This document shows positions 35,954 through 45,872 of a DNA stretch of 64,000 nucleotides, in pieces. The number at the start of each line of letters is the position of its first letter. Position 1 is the first letter of the stretch. The stretch is from Lyticum sinuosum (GTDB lineage Bacteria; Pseudomonadota; Alphaproteobacteria; Rickettsiales; Midichloriaceae): NCBI RefSeq assembly GCF_034471385.1, contig NZ_JARGYU010000002.1, positions 248,001 through 312,000 on the forward strand. The letters run 5' to 3'. The notes below the pieces were generated by a model. The model searched no databases, was not told the origin of the DNA, and saw nothing but the letters and a program-made list of their open reading frames with translations. A program made the position numbers and the translations under genes.

Positions 35954-37726
35954 TTAAGATATATTTTCTATATGTACAAAAACTCTAGGAGATTTTCCTC
36001 TTTTCATACTACAAATTTTTTGTACATTTCTATTAATTTTTTTAGGAAGAATTTTAACATCAATTCTTTTGAGTTCTGATATTGTATTTTTTATTTCCTC
36101 AACAATTTCATCTATGATATTATTATCAGAATCGTCATTTCTATCAAATAGTCCCATTGATATAACTTTAGGTCTTCTAATAAGTCTGTGAGATTTGTTT
36201 ATAATAAGAACAATAACAACAGCACCATTATCTCGAATTTCTTGCCTCTCTTTAAATATTATACTATTATCATTTATTATATCATTACCATCAATTGCAA
36301 GATATCCTGAATCAACATAAGCAATAACTTTAGGATCTTCAATACTCAGATTTACAACTTTTCCATTACTTACCTCAATTGCTTTTTCAATTCCACATTC
36401 TATAGCAAATTTACAATGCTCATGAATCATTGTTGGTTCACCATGTACTGGAATTGATATTTTTGGACGCAAAAGATCGTACATTCTTCTTACCTCTTCA
36501 CGTGCCGGATGTCCAGATACATGAACAAAATGATCTCTTTCTGTAAGAGTTTCAATACCTTCTTTACAAAAATGATTCAATAAATTTGATATTCTTTTTT
36601 CATTTCCTGGAATAATTTTAGATGAAAAAACAATTGCATCGCCTTTTTTTAAATTAATATCTTGGTGTTGATTACGTGCTATCTTACTAACTGCTGCAAG
36701 ATTTTCTCCCTGACATCCAGTACATATTACTAATATTTCATTACGTTTATAGTTTTTTATTTCATATGAAGGTAAAAATAAATCAAGATCTAATAAATAT
36801 CCAGATGATCTTGCAGCATTATAGACACGCCATAAAGCTCTACCAGCTAAAAAAACTTTTCTATTGTTTCTTTTAGCAGCTATTCCTATAGTATGGAGTC
36901 TTGCGATATTGGAAGCAAATGTACTTACAATAACTATACCATTTTTTATTTTAGATACTATATCTCCAATACTATTAATAAGTTCTCCTTCTGATTTTGA
37001 TGATCCTTCTGTAAAAATATTAGTTGAATCACAAACTACAGCTAAAATACCTTCTTCACCTAATTTACGTATATAATTTTCATCTGTTATATCTCCTATT
37101 ATAGGCTGAGGATCAAATTTCCAATCACCTGTATGAAAAATATTACCTTTTGGTGTTCTTATCATTAATCCATTCATTTCTGGAATAGAATGCGTAATAT
37201 TAATCATTTCTATAGAAAATGGCTTTAGTTCTATTTTTCCTTTCATAGGAACTTCTATAATGTTTATGTCAATTCCATCTTCATATTCTGAAAGTTTTGC
37301 TCTTAAAACTTCCGCAGTAAACTTAGTTGTATATACTGGACATCTTAAATAATGCCATAAATATTGTACACCACCAAGATGATCTTCATGAGCATGAGTT
37401 AATACCATTCCTATAATATTATCTTTATGTTCTTCTATAAAATCTATTTTAGGTAATATAACGTCAACTCCAGGTAGATCTTGCTCAGAAAATCCTATGC
37501 CAAGATCTACTATCAACCATTTACCTTGGTAATGGTATAAGTTAAAATTGAGTCCAATTTCATTAGCTCCTCCTAGAGGAATAAATAATAAATCATTATA
37601 GTGCTGTTCTAGATTAAGAATTGGTATATTATTTTCGTGATACGTTTGTTTTTTTTTGATATGATCATTTTTAGCGGAGGAAAAATTTAAAGATTTTGAA
37701 TTACCAGAATTTTTACCATCTTTCAT
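35954..37726 (-). CDS. rnj: Ribonuclease J
   Basis: This 590-residue metallo-beta-lactamase/beta-CASP nuclease is used for mRNA decay and rRNA processing in alphaproteobacteria. Motifs are the metal-binding HAHEDHLGG (about 111-119), GDWKFDP, the beta-CASP segment with CTGCQGE, VHVSGHPAREEVRRM (about 420), and SIPVHGEPTMIHEH. The C-terminal domain continues with ISMGLFDRND. The first 30 residues are a Lys/Asn-rich extension with no motif. It is followed by tmk. Confidence 0.93.
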   Translation of the reverse strand: MKDGKNSGNSKSLNFSSAKNDHIKKKQTYHENNIPILNLEQHYNDLLFIPLGGANEIGLNFNLYHYQGKWLIVDLGIGFSEQDLPGVDVILPKIDFIEEHKDNIIGMVLTHAHEDHLGGVQYLWHYLRCPVYTTKFTAEVLRAKLSEYEDGIDINIIEVPMKGKIELKPFSIEMINITHSIPEMNGLMIRTPKGNIFHTGDWKFDPQPIIGDITDENYIRKLGEEGILAVVCDSTNIFTEGSSKSEGELINSIGDIVSKIKNGIVIVSTFASNIARLHTIGIAAKRNNRKVFLAGRALWRVYNAARSSGYLLDLDLFLPSYEIKNYKRNEILVICTGCQGENLAAVSKIARNQHQDINLKKGDAIVFSSKIIPGNEKRISNLLNHFCKEGIETLTERDHFVHVSGHPAREEVRRMYDLLRPKISIPVHGEPTMIHEHCKFAIECGIEKAIEVSNGKVVNLSIEDPKVIAYVDSGYLAIDGNDIINDNSIIFKERQEIRDNGAVVIVLIINKSHRLIRRPKVISMGLFDRNDDSDNNIIDEIVEEIKNTISELKRIDVKILPKKINRNVQKICSMKRGKSPRVFVHIENIS

Positions 37727-38400
37727 TTTAATTTTTTAATTATAAATTTATAGTTGATGTAATTTTTTTTCATAGAGATAAAACTAATGAATCTATTTTA
37801 ACAAATGAGTTTTTAAAAAAAAAATTTTTATTCAAAAAATATTACTAAAAATTTAGCTATTCTATTAAATAGCTGTTCTATCAATTATCTTGTAAAGAAT
37901 AAGTAAGTATTTATGAAAATAAAACTCATTTAGTTTATAAAAATTTAGCTCATTATAATTCATAATTAATTGTTTTTAGAAAATTCTTATATAAAAATAT
38001 TATAATATTATATTGCATTGCAATTAATAACAGTATTAATTTAGTATTTAAGTATAATTTTTTATAAAAATTATAAATTAATTTATTAATAAAATTAAAT
38101 TTTACAATCTTATATTATAATGCCAATTTTTATATATATCATGATATTATAATAAAGTTCACTAATTTAACATATATTGAAATTGATTATATTTAATACG
38201 TTTTTGTTAATAATTTTCGCTAATGAATAACAATCTAAATGATTATTAAATTGACTAATAATCTTAAATTGTGACTCAATTTTACCTAGTTTTACCTATA
38301 TTTTCATATGATATTATTATCATTATTCGATAATGTATACAACTATTTTATAAAAAAATGATTGAATAATATTTATAATTTTAATTATAGAATAATTCTA
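37727..38400. other. Long gene-free gap between dsbB and rnj
   Basis: Both neighbours are on the minus strand. No frame or known RNA is seen. A weak 7-bp hairpin (agctatt / aatagct, 37855-37874) is the only local structure and has no T-tract. Confidence 0.5.
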
Positions 38401-39015
38401 TTATATATATTTATTTTTTCTGAAAATTATAATCCAAATTATTAAAAATACTAAACTATATATTATATTTAGTATAGTCATTGGTATCCCAATTATCTTA
38501 CTTGGTATATCACACATTGCATATTCCGCTGATTCTAGTAATAATTGAAATTCTTGAATAGAATTTGCTTTATTTAAATTATTTGTACAAGTTGAAATAA
38601 ATTTCCACCATTTTTGCTCTACACCAAAATGAAAAAATGATAAAAGTAATTCTATTAATGCTATTAGAAATATAATAATAAAATATACATTTTTTACAAA
38701 ATTACTATCTATATTTTTATTTTTTTTTAAGTTTTTATCATTATCATCATTATTATCATAATTATTGATATAATGCATAAAATAGCGAAATTTATCAGAA
38801 AAATATATAACAAAAAATGTATTGATAATTAATCCTGTAACATAAATATATCTCTGATAAAGACATAATTTACATGGATAAAGCTTAAGTAAATATTCTG
38901 CTATATAAGAAAATAAAACAGCACAACAAAGCCAAATCATTGCAAAAAATAGCGAATATGCTTGATTAAATAAGGATTTAAGCGTTATAAATATTTTATT
39001 CGTCATATAATACAA
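38401..39015 (-). CDS. dsbB: DsbB-like disulfide bond formation protein
   Basis: This 204-residue inner-membrane protein would reoxidise DsbA and pass electrons to quinone. It has four membrane helices (about 15-37, 46-68, 113-133, 177-199), the first cysteine pair in YPCKLCLYQRY (about 46-56), and a periplasmic loop with further cysteines (FISTCTNN and YAMCDIP) that forms the second pair. A low-complexity Asn/Asp/Lys cytoplasmic loop (about 82-108) is an insertion. No dsbA is in the window. Confidence 0.88.
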   Translation of the reverse strand: MYYMTNKIFITLKSLFNQAYSLFFAMIWLCCAVLFSYIAEYLLKLYPCKLCLYQRYIYVTGLIINTFFVIYFSDKFRYFMHYINNYDNNDDNDKNLKKNKNIDSNFVKNVYFIIIFLIALIELLLSFFHFGVEQKWWKFISTCTNNLNKANSIQEFQLLLESAEYAMCDIPSKIIGIPMTILNIIYSLVFLIIWIIIFRKNKYI

Positions 39016-39125
39016 AATAATAATTTATAATTTTATAAATAGAAATCTACAATTAAATCATGAATTATTTTTTAGAAGATTTTATTAGCAGAAGTTAATA
39101 AGATTAGATTGATTATTTAATCTTG

Positions 39126-39205
39126 TGCCTCTAGCCGGATTCGAACCGGCACATCATTGATAACAGATTTTGAGTCTGTCGTGTCTACCATTTCACCATA
39201 GAGGC
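39126..39205 (-). tRNA. tRNA-Leu (anticodon CAA)
   Basis: On the minus strand GCCTCTA pairs with TAGAGGC, with discriminator A. The anticodon loop is CTCAAAA (CAA, reads TTG), the variable arm is long, and the T arm is GCCGG-TTCGAAT-CCGGC. CCA is not encoded, unlike the other tRNAs in the window. Confidence 0.95.
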
Positions 39206-39206
39206 A

Positions 39207-39290
39207 TTGTGGAGCTAAGCAAATGAAATGAACATTTTGAATAGTATTCAAATGCTCCACAGCGCTATAACCCCGTTCTTTTAACGTTAA
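39207..39290 (-). other. Unexplained structured segment upstream of tRNA-Leu
   Basis: This island is distinctly less AT-rich than its surroundings and begins one base from the tRNA 5' end. An 8-bp perfect inverted repeat, tgtggagc (39208-39215) and gctccaca (39254-39261), encloses a second short hairpin (tttgaa / ttcaaa). A GC-rich gcgctataaccccg follows. It may be a leader of the tRNA transcript or a small RNA; it matches no RNA I recognise. Confidence 0.35.
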
Positions 39291-39426
39291 TAAAAAAATA
39301 TTAATAAGTAAAGATAAAAATTTTTAATCTTATATATTAAAAATAAAATATATTTTTAATTTTTTGATAAATCTTAATAAATATATATGCTTTTTATAAT
39401 TGTATTATTATTACATAATAAACTAT

Positions 39427-39786
39427 TCATGTTTTCTTTTCAATTACAACAAATGCTAGAGCAAATTCATCTTCATCAGCTATAGTAAGATGTGCATATT
39501 TATCCTGAATAAATTTTGTATTTTCAGAAAAATATGGTTTACCATTTTTATTAAGAATTTCTATATCTTGCCAACCTATCATTTTACCTATCCCATATCC
39601 TAAAGCTTTAGCATATGCTTCTTTGGCAGCAAATCTTTTAGCTATAAAATGAGATAAAGAGCGATGATCTATTTCTTCTATTTCCTGATTAGTACAAATT
39701 CTTTGTAGCATTCTTTGACCATATCTAGCATATATTATTTTAACTCTTTTTACTTTTATTATATCAGTTCCTATTCCAATTATCAT
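39427..39786 (-). CDS. acpS: Holo-[acyl-carrier-protein] synthase
   Basis: AcpS transfers 4'-phosphopantetheine from CoA to acyl carrier protein. The 119-residue sequence has IIGIGTDIIKVKRV at the start (metal-binding Asp in GTD), the central FAAKEAYAKALGYG, and a C-terminal HLTIADEDEFALAFVVIE. All are family hallmarks and the length is typical. Its substrate, ACP, is encoded 690 bases away (40476-40709). Confidence 0.95.
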   Translation of the reverse strand: MIIGIGTDIIKVKRVKIIYARYGQRMLQRICTNQEIEEIDHRSLSHFIAKRFAAKEAYAKALGYGIGKMIGWQDIEILNKNGKPYFSENTKFIQDKYAHLTIADEDEFALAFVVIEKKT

Positions 39787-40090
39787 AATTTTTTTATATA
39801 TTTTATATGAAATGTATAGAAATAAATATTTAATTTACAATAAAATAAATAACTTTGTTATAGTTTAAATATTAATTATACAATTTGATATAGATTATGA
39901 TATAAAATTATTTTACAAAATAAAACTATAATTTGCATTATTATTAATTATATAGATTTTTATATGAAAATATAAAATTATATATTTGCTATTAACTCAA
40001 ATAAAGCATAATAAAATAATTAGACAAAATAAATAATATATAATAAATACTAAAATATATTGTAAGAATTATTAATTAATAATTTTCAAA
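39787..40090. other. Gene-free gap before tatA
   Basis: No gene, repeat or clear promoter is seen; the sequence is almost entirely A and T. Confidence 0.5.
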
Positions 40091-40264
40091 ATGAATGGTA
40101 GAGTCGGTGAGATGCTTGTTATATTACTAGTTGTTTTAATTCTTTTTGGTGCAGGAAAACTACCACAGGTAATGAGGGATTTAGGAAAAGGAGTTAGAGC
40201 CTTTAGAGAGGGTATGAATGATCAATCTAACAATAACAATAATGATACTAATAACAAAGATTAG
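40091..40264 (+). CDS. tatA: Twin-arginine translocase subunit TatA
   Basis: This 57-residue protein has the TatA plan: a short membrane helix (about residues 7-19, GEMLVILLVVLILF), the FGAGKLPQVMRDLG hinge and start of the amphipathic helix (about 19-33), KGVRAFREGM, and an Asn/Asp-rich tail. TatA polymerises to pass folded proteins across the inner membrane. TatB and TatC are not adjacent. The start ATG at 40091 is directly followed by family sequence. Its divergent orientation relative to acpS and convergence on acpP show it is a single-gene unit. Confidence 0.88.
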   Translation: MNGRVGEMLVILLVVLILFGAGKLPQVMRDLGKGVRAFREGMNDQSNNNNNDTNNKD

Positions 40265-40475
40265 CATTATAAAATATATAAAACTTTAATTTAAAAAAAA
40301 CTATTAATACTAAAAAATATATATAAATTACTAAAGAATATGTAAATAAATACAATTAGTACTAAAAGAAAATTTTCTATAAAAATATAAGTATAACACT
40401 TTAAAACCTTAAATTATTAGTATTTAACACGAAATTTTAAATATTAATTTAAATTCTAATGATTTTCTTAAAAAA

Positions 40476-40709
40476 TTACTCCTGTTTTTCTTCTAAATAT
40501 TTTATAACATCAGAGACTTTTTTCATTCCTTCTACATCTTTATCAGGAATAGTAACTCCAAATTCTTCCTCAATTTCCATAAGCATCTGTACAAAATCAA
40601 GGCTATCAGCCCTTAAATCTTCAACAAATGAAGTATCAGAAGTAATATTATCTTTCCCTTCAAAACTTTCTTTTAAAAGGTTTATAAGTCTGTTCTCTAT
40701 ATCTGACAT
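40476..40709 (-). CDS. acpP: Acyl carrier protein
   Basis: The 77-residue carrier of fatty acid synthesis has the phosphopantetheine serine in ADSLDFVQMLMEIEEEFG (S37 region), followed by IPDKDVEGMKKVSDVIKYLEE. The usual DSLD-x-VELVM reads DSLDFVQMLM, a mild divergence typical of Rickettsiales. Length is normal. The nearby acpS would modify it. No fab genes are adjacent. Confidence 0.95.
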   Translation of the reverse strand: MSDIENRLINLLKESFEGKDNITSDTSFVEDLRADSLDFVQMLMEIEEEFGVTIPDKDVEGMKKVSDVIKYLEEKQE

Positions 40710-41047
40710 ATTTTAATTAGTAATAATAATAAAAAAATAAATTAAAGTGAGATCATTATGTACTACATAACATAAAATAGTATCTTGTCAAAATCTTTTA
40801 TTAATTACAAACAAATAAGTTATTATTATATTTATAAATTATTTATATATTTTATGGGAATTCTTATATATTATAAGCTGCTTTATAGGATTTATATTTT
40901 CAAAAGTTTAATTTTATTAAGAATTAATAATAATCTTTACAAGAAGATAAATAATCTTTACAAGAAGATAAAAAGCTTGAAGAAGGTAATTAATAATATA
41001 TAATTTATATACTTTGAATAGTATTATAAAAAATATATTATATAACA
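40710..41047. other. Gap with a 21-bp tandem duplication
   Basis: There is no supportable gene. A perfect two-copy tandem repeat of 21 bases (ataatctttacaagaagata plus a) lies at 40930-40971. A 72-codon frame spans this region but would need a TTG start and is low-complexity Tyr/Ile/Lys, so it is not called. Confidence 0.6.
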
Positions 41048-41599
41048 ATGCATTTATCAAATGATGAATTGATAACGAGACCAATGAGTTGGGATGAATA
41101 TTTTATAACAATTGCTTATGTAGTTGGTATGAAAAGTAAAGATCCAAGTACGAAAATTGGAGCAGTAATTGTCAGTGTAAATCATGAAATTATTTCAACT
41201 GGCTATAATGGATTACCAAGAGGAATAGTAGATTATGCCAAATATTATAAAAATAAAGAATATAAATATATTGCTGGAAATCACGCAGAAGAAAATGCTA
41301 TTATTAATGCAGCAAGATCTGGCGTTTCTACTAATAATTGTATGATATATGTTCCATGGTTCCCTTGTGCAGGATGCACAAGAATGATTATACAATCTGG
41401 AATAAAAAAAGTTATTTATCATAAACACTTTCCAGGTAATAAAGAAAATTGCCCTTCACATTGGCAGGAAAGTATGTCAATATCAAAAACTATGCTAGAT
41501 GAAAGTAGAGTTAAAGTAAAATCTTTTAACGGTAATATTTCTAATTTATTTGTGATTTTTCAAGGTAAAAAATTCAATCATCTTATGAAAGAAGAATAA
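41048..41599 (+). CDS. Deoxycytidylate (dCMP) deaminase family protein
   Basis: The 183-residue zinc enzyme would convert dCMP to dUMP for dTTP synthesis, feeding thymidylate synthase and then Tmk. Motifs are DPSTKIGAVIV (about 32-42), STGYNGLPRG, the zinc site NHAEENAI (HAE, about 77-84) and PWFPCAGCTRMI (PCxxC, about 100-111). The overall form is the ComEB/dCMP deaminase type and the length fits. Specificity (dCMP versus another cytosine substrate) is inferred from the GYNG and PxGxP-like segment only. Confidence 0.85.
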   Translation: MHLSNDELITRPMSWDEYFITIAYVVGMKSKDPSTKIGAVIVSVNHEIISTGYNGLPRGIVDYAKYYKNKEYKYIAGNHAEENAIINAARSGVSTNNCMIYVPWFPCAGCTRMIIQSGIKKVIYHKHFPGNKENCPSHWQESMSISKTMLDESRVKVKSFNGNISNLFVIFQGKKFNHLMKEE

Positions 41600-41694
41600 T
41601 ATTTTTATTATCAATATTTTTATTGTCAATTATTATCAAATTCTTCTTATAAGAAAAAAAAGAAAAAAATATTTTATTTAGAGTTTATTTACAG

Positions 41695-42477
41695 ATGAAA
41701 CATATCATATTTATTTGTGTTATTTTTATCTCTAGTTTTTTATCTGCTATGAAATCTGCTGATAAAATAACAATATTAGCTGATAAAGGTATTATAGATC
41801 ATAAATCTAAAAAAATTGTTTTAATTTCAAATGTAAAATTAAGTAATAGATTTTTTATAGCAGAATCAAATACTGCAGAATGGGATTTTTCTAAAAAAAA
41901 AGAAAATATATCAAATAATTCTAAAAAATATATTCAAAATTATAATAAAAAACATTTATTTGAATTTTTAGAAACATTAGATAAGATCTGTTCAAAACAG
42001 AACGAAAAATCAATATGTATCAAATATATAAATAATAAAAATACAAATGATTTACTGCATAATTCAATGTATGATATATTATATGATGATAATATTCCTT
42101 TATTAAACAATAAAGATTTTTCTTTGAATAATAATGTAAAAATTTTTATTAATTTCGACAATTATAATAATTATACGAATAATTCAAAATATAGTTTGAA
42201 CAAACATAATACTTTTTCAAAAAATTCAAAAATAAAATACTCAACTAATAAAATATTACAAAATACCAGTATTAATTCTAAAAAAGCAGAAATATTTAAT
42301 GATCAAGATATTTTAATGAAAAAAGATATTAATATCATTGCTAATTTATTTGAAAATCAAGGAGTAATTACTGGAGATGATATCGATATTTTACTTTATA
42401 GTAAAAATAAAGATTTTGTGTTGCTAAAAGCAAAAGAAAAAGATACAATACTTCTACAGATTAATATAATATATTAA
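41695..42477 (+). CDS. Exported LptA/OstA-like protein (tentative)
   Basis: This 260-residue protein has a signal peptide (about 1-21, ending SAMKSA). The N-terminal part (ITILADKGIIDHKSKKIVLISNVKLSN then FIAESNTAEWDF) has the rhythm of the OstA/LptA jellyroll that bridges lipopolysaccharide across the periplasm. The C-terminal third (NSKKAEIFNDQDILMKKDINIIANLFENQGVITGDDIDILL) fits the later strands. The middle (about 75-190) is low-complexity Asn/Lys/Ser and disrupts the fold relative to LptA. An LPS role is therefore uncertain. It is upstream of rlmN with an 81-base gap. Confidence 0.45.
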   Translation: MKHIIFICVIFISSFLSAMKSADKITILADKGIIDHKSKKIVLISNVKLSNRFFIAESNTAEWDFSKKKENISNNSKKYIQNYNKKHLFEFLETLDKICSKQNEKSICIKYINNKNTNDLLHNSMYDILYDDNIPLLNNKDFSLNNNVKIFINFDNYNNYTNNSKYSLNKHNTFSKNSKIKYSTNKILQNTSINSKKAEIFNDQDILMKKDINIIANLFENQGVITGDDIDILLYSKNKDFVLLKAKEKDTILLQINIIY

Positions 42478-42558
42478 GATAAAATACGAATTTTAATATA
42501 AAAATATATGTAATTATAGAAAAAATCTAATAATCATTATTTAATAATAAAATTTCTA

Positions 42559-43689
42559 GTGGAAAAAGAATTTTTATACGGGCTAAATAAAGAAGAAATA
42601 AGAGAATTACTACAAAAAAACCTTTTATCTCAAAAATATATAGCAGATCAAATATGGGATTGGATATATAATAAAGGGGTGAAAAGATTTGATGAGATGA
42701 CTAACTTATCACGTAATTTACAAGAAAAGTTAAAAGATATATTTTTTATAACTAGCCCAAATCTTAAAGAAGAACTAATGTCTTCTGATGGAACTTGTAA
42801 ATGGCTTTTAGATTTGAGTAATAAAAGTATTGATCAAAATTTTGAAGATTCTTATTTTTTAAATAAGCGTTATTCTATTTCTTCTCAAAATATTGAAACT
42901 GTTTACATACCAGATTATACAAGATCAACTGTTTGTGTCTCATCACAAATTGGATGCGCATTATCATGCAGTTTTTGTCATACAGGTACACAAAAATTAG
43001 TCAGAAATATTAGAACAGATGAAATAATATCTCAAGTTCTATTCACAAAAACGGCAATTAACGATTGGAGAAATAAAAGAGCAAAATTAACTAATATAGT
43101 ATTTATGGGAATGGGGGAACCATTTTTAAATTATGATTCAGTTGAAAAAGCAATTTTAATACTCTGTGATGATAAAGGTTTAAATATATCACGTAAAAAA
43201 ATTACTGTTTCCACTTCGGGTATAATTCCTGGAATAATACAATGCGCAGATAATCTTAGAGTTAAATTGGCAGTTTCCCTTCATTCTCCGGATGATAGTA
43301 TTCGCAATGAGATTGTTCCAATAAATAAAAAATACCCAATAAAAGATCTTTTAAATGCATGTAAATATTATGCCGAAAAGACTAATAATGAGAGAATTAC
43401 ATTTGAATATGTAATGCTTGATGGAGTAAATGATAGCGACTCTGATGCTTATCATTTAATAAGCATATTAAAAGATATACCAGCGAAAATTAATATAATT
43501 CCATTCAATCCATGGCCAAATTCTAAGTACTCTTGTTCTGATGAAAAACGTATAAATTCTTTTGCTAATATTATGGAATCTGGTAGATATTTCTGCTCAA
43601 TAAGAAAACCACGAGGTCAAGATATAATGGGTGCTTGTGGACAACTTCGTTCAAATAGTGAAAAAATTTTATTAAAAAATGATACTTAA
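42559..43689 (+). CDS. rlmN: Dual-specificity RNA methyltransferase RlmN
   Basis: The 376-residue radical-SAM enzyme methylates A2503 of 23S rRNA and A37 of tRNAs. It has the cluster motif CALSCSFC (about 134-141), VFMGMGEPFLNYDSV (about 184-198), STSGIIPGI, AVSLHSPDD and VPINKKYP. The resolving cysteine lies in FCSIRKPRGQDIMGACGQL near the C-terminus. The start is GTG at 42559, directly before family sequence (LYGLNKEEIREL). The last 11 bases overlap the holA start, suggesting translational coupling. Confidence 0.94.
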   Translation: MEKEFLYGLNKEEIRELLQKNLLSQKYIADQIWDWIYNKGVKRFDEMTNLSRNLQEKLKDIFFITSPNLKEELMSSDGTCKWLLDLSNKSIDQNFEDSYFLNKRYSISSQNIETVYIPDYTRSTVCVSSQIGCALSCSFCHTGTQKLVRNIRTDEIISQVLFTKTAINDWRNKRAKLTNIVFMGMGEPFLNYDSVEKAILILCDDKGLNISRKKITVSTSGIIPGIIQCADNLRVKLAVSLHSPDDSIRNEIVPINKKYPIKDLLNACKYYAEKTNNERITFEYVMLDGVNDSDSDAYHLISILKDIPAKINIIPFNPWPNSKYSCSDEKRINSFANIMESGRYFCSIRKPRGQDIMGACGQLRSNSEKILLKNDT

Positions 43690-44818
43690 TATCAATATTT
43701 TAAAAAAAATACTAAATAATCTTTTAAAAAATAAAATTTGGTTGATATTCGGAGATGATATTGGGCAAATAAATAAAATATTAGAAGAAATTATTAAAAT
43801 AATTAATATATCAGTAGATGAAATCATTAAATTTAATTACAATGATATAGAAAAAGATATTACAGGCTTACTAGAAGAGTTATATACAAAAAATTTATTC
43901 TCATCTGAAACCAAAACTATTATTATTAATAATGTAAAAGAAAATATTAATTTAACACTTGAAAATATTATTATTGAATATAGAGATAAAAAATATAACA
44001 ATAATCAAAATTATCCATATATATTTTTAATTGGTGGGAAAATGAAGAAAAATTGTCATACAAGATCTATATTTGACAATTCTTCTAAAAATATTATAGG
44101 TATCAATTGTTATAAACAAAATGAGAAAGATAAAATAAATATAATACGTGATTTTTTAAATCAATATTTCATAAAATTTGATAATCATATTCCACAAATG
44201 ATTATTGATTTAATGATTAATGAAAATTCATTTATTGATAATGAGTTAGAAAAAATACTCTTATATCTAGGAATTGATCAATATTCTTATAATAATTCTT
44301 TTATTAATAAAGAAAATTTAAGATTTTCTAATGAAAGCAGTATATTAACAGAAAATGATATATTTGCTATGAAAAATGACGACTGTGTATTTAATATGCA
44401 TGCAATAGAAGATTTTTGTGAAAGTAATAATATTCAATTTATAAATAATATTGATCAAATTTCTCCAATACCTTTACTTCGTTCTATTAAAAATTATCTT
44501 TTACAAGCTGTAATAGTAAAATTTCTCATAGGAGATAGTAATGATACTATAAAAATAGATAAATGCATCAATATGCTAAAATTACCCTTTTATCAAGATA
44601 AAAGATTAAAATTTTATAAATTATTGATTAATAATAAAAATTATTTATATAGATTAATTATTCAGATGGCTGAAATAGAAAAAGAAATGTATAAATTACC
44701 CACAATAGCACATCAAATATATACTACGCATATTCTTATTATGACAAATTTATTTTATAAAAATATTTATCAAAATATGTATTTTTATGCAAAAGAAGAT
44801 GTTGAAAGTAAAATATAA
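43679..44818 (+). CDS. holA: DNA polymerase III delta subunit
   Basis: This 379-residue protein is the clamp-loader subunit that opens the sliding clamp. The N-terminal domain has LIFGDDIGQINKILEEI and a nucleic-acid style strand order, SSETKTIIINNVKE. The C-terminal helical collar contains LLRSIKNYLLQAVIVKFLI and FYKLLINNKN near the end. Sequence is divergent, as usual for HolA. The start overlaps rlmN by 11 bases and the end overlaps mltG by 32 bases, giving a tight rlmN-holA-mltG unit. Confidence 0.82.
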   Translation: MILNINILKKILNNLLKNKIWLIFGDDIGQINKILEEIIKIINISVDEIIKFNYNDIEKDITGLLEELYTKNLFSSETKTIIINNVKENINLTLENIIIEYRDKKYNNNQNYPYIFLIGGKMKKNCHTRSIFDNSSKNIIGINCYKQNEKDKINIIRDFLNQYFIKFDNHIPQMIIDLMINENSFIDNELEKILLYLGIDQYSYNNSFINKENLRFSNESSILTENDIFAMKNDDCVFNMHAIEDFCESNNIQFINNIDQISPIPLLRSIKNYLLQAVIVKFLIGDSNDTIKIDKCINMLKLPFYQDKRLKFYKLLINNKNYLYRLIIQMAEIEKEMYKLPTIAHQIYTTHILIMTNLFYKNIYQNMYFYAKEDVESKI

Positions 44819-45844
44819 AAATTCTAGATATTTTCATAAAATAAAAATTTACATAGCAAATTATCTATGTGCATTTATTATTTTTATATCAGTAGTAGCA
44901 TTTTGGTTATTTATTCAAATTAGTAATTGGTCACTAAAATCGAATAAAACAATAGTTATTAATCGTGGTACATCTATTGAAAATATAGCATCTATTTTTC
45001 ATAAAAATGGTGGAAATAAATATACATTTATAATTTATTATAAAATAAAAAAAATATTAAATAAAAAAATGAACATTAAAGCTGGAGAATATGAATTTTT
45101 AGCTAATGAAAGAATAAATGATGTATTAACTAAACTCAATAATGGTAAAGTAAAAAGACATAAAATTACAATTCCAGAAGGATTAACAAATTATCAAATT
45201 TTACAAATCCTAAAATTAAACTCAAAAATAGAATTTGATTTATACTATGGATTACATACTAATAAATATCTTTTAAATAATGGCCAAATCATGCCAGATA
45301 CTTATGATTTTACTTTAAGCTGGAAAGCTTCACAAATTATTGATATTATGTATAAATCTTCAATTAAATTTGAAAAAACTGAATGGATATTAAGAGATAA
45401 AAGAATAGATTCATTAATAAAAAATTACAAAGAAGCACTTATTTTAGCTTCTATAGTAGAAAAAGAAACTAAAATAAAAAGTGAACAAGCAATAATTGCT
45501 GGAGTATATTTAAATAGATTAAAAAAAAAATGTTATTACAAGCAGACCCTACAGTAATTTATGGAATGACGGAAGGAAGATCTACATTAGGTAGAAGAAT
45601 GTTATATTCGGATTATAGACATAAATCAAAATATAACACATATATCAATTTAGGATTACCACCAACACCTATATGTAATCCTGGAAAAAATGCAATTAGA
45701 GCTGTTTTACACCCAGAATGGAATAATTTTGTGTATTTTGTACTTGGTAATAATGGACAACATATATTTTCTAAAGAGTATAAAAATCATTTAATAAATA
45801 TAAAACTAACATCTAAACAACGTAATTTAAAAAACAATAATTAA
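44787..45844 (+). CDS. mltG: Endolytic murein transglycosylase MltG, split by a frameshift at an A10 run
   Basis: MltG cuts nascent peptidoglycan glycan strands at the inner membrane. The first frame (44787-45557) supplies the membrane helix (about 24-42), a LysM-like region (GTSIENIASIFHKNGG) and the catalytic block LASIVEKETKIKSEQAIIAGVYLNRL. It then leaves frame in AAAAAAAAAA at 45521-45530. The second frame (45530-45844) resumes exactly with MLLQADPTVIYG...LGLPPTPICNPG...FVYFVLGNNGQHIFS, the rest of the family domain. An 11th A would restore one protein of about 352 residues, the normal size. It may be decaying, read by slippage, or a sequencing error. The start overlaps holA. Confidence 0.88.
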
Positions 45845-45872
45845 AAAATAAAAATCACATTAATTAACATAA

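Noticed and set aside
39207..39290. 4.5S (SRP) RNA
   Set aside because: The GGAA tetraloop and conserved AGCAG core are missing.
40930..40971. Possible CRISPR-like direct repeats
   Set aside because: Only two adjacent copies with no spacer; a simple tandem duplication.
40785..41003. 72-codon frame after acpP with TTG start
   Set aside because: Tyr/Ile/Lys low-complexity, partly made of the 21-bp tandem repeat, and it lacks a normal start; likely noise.
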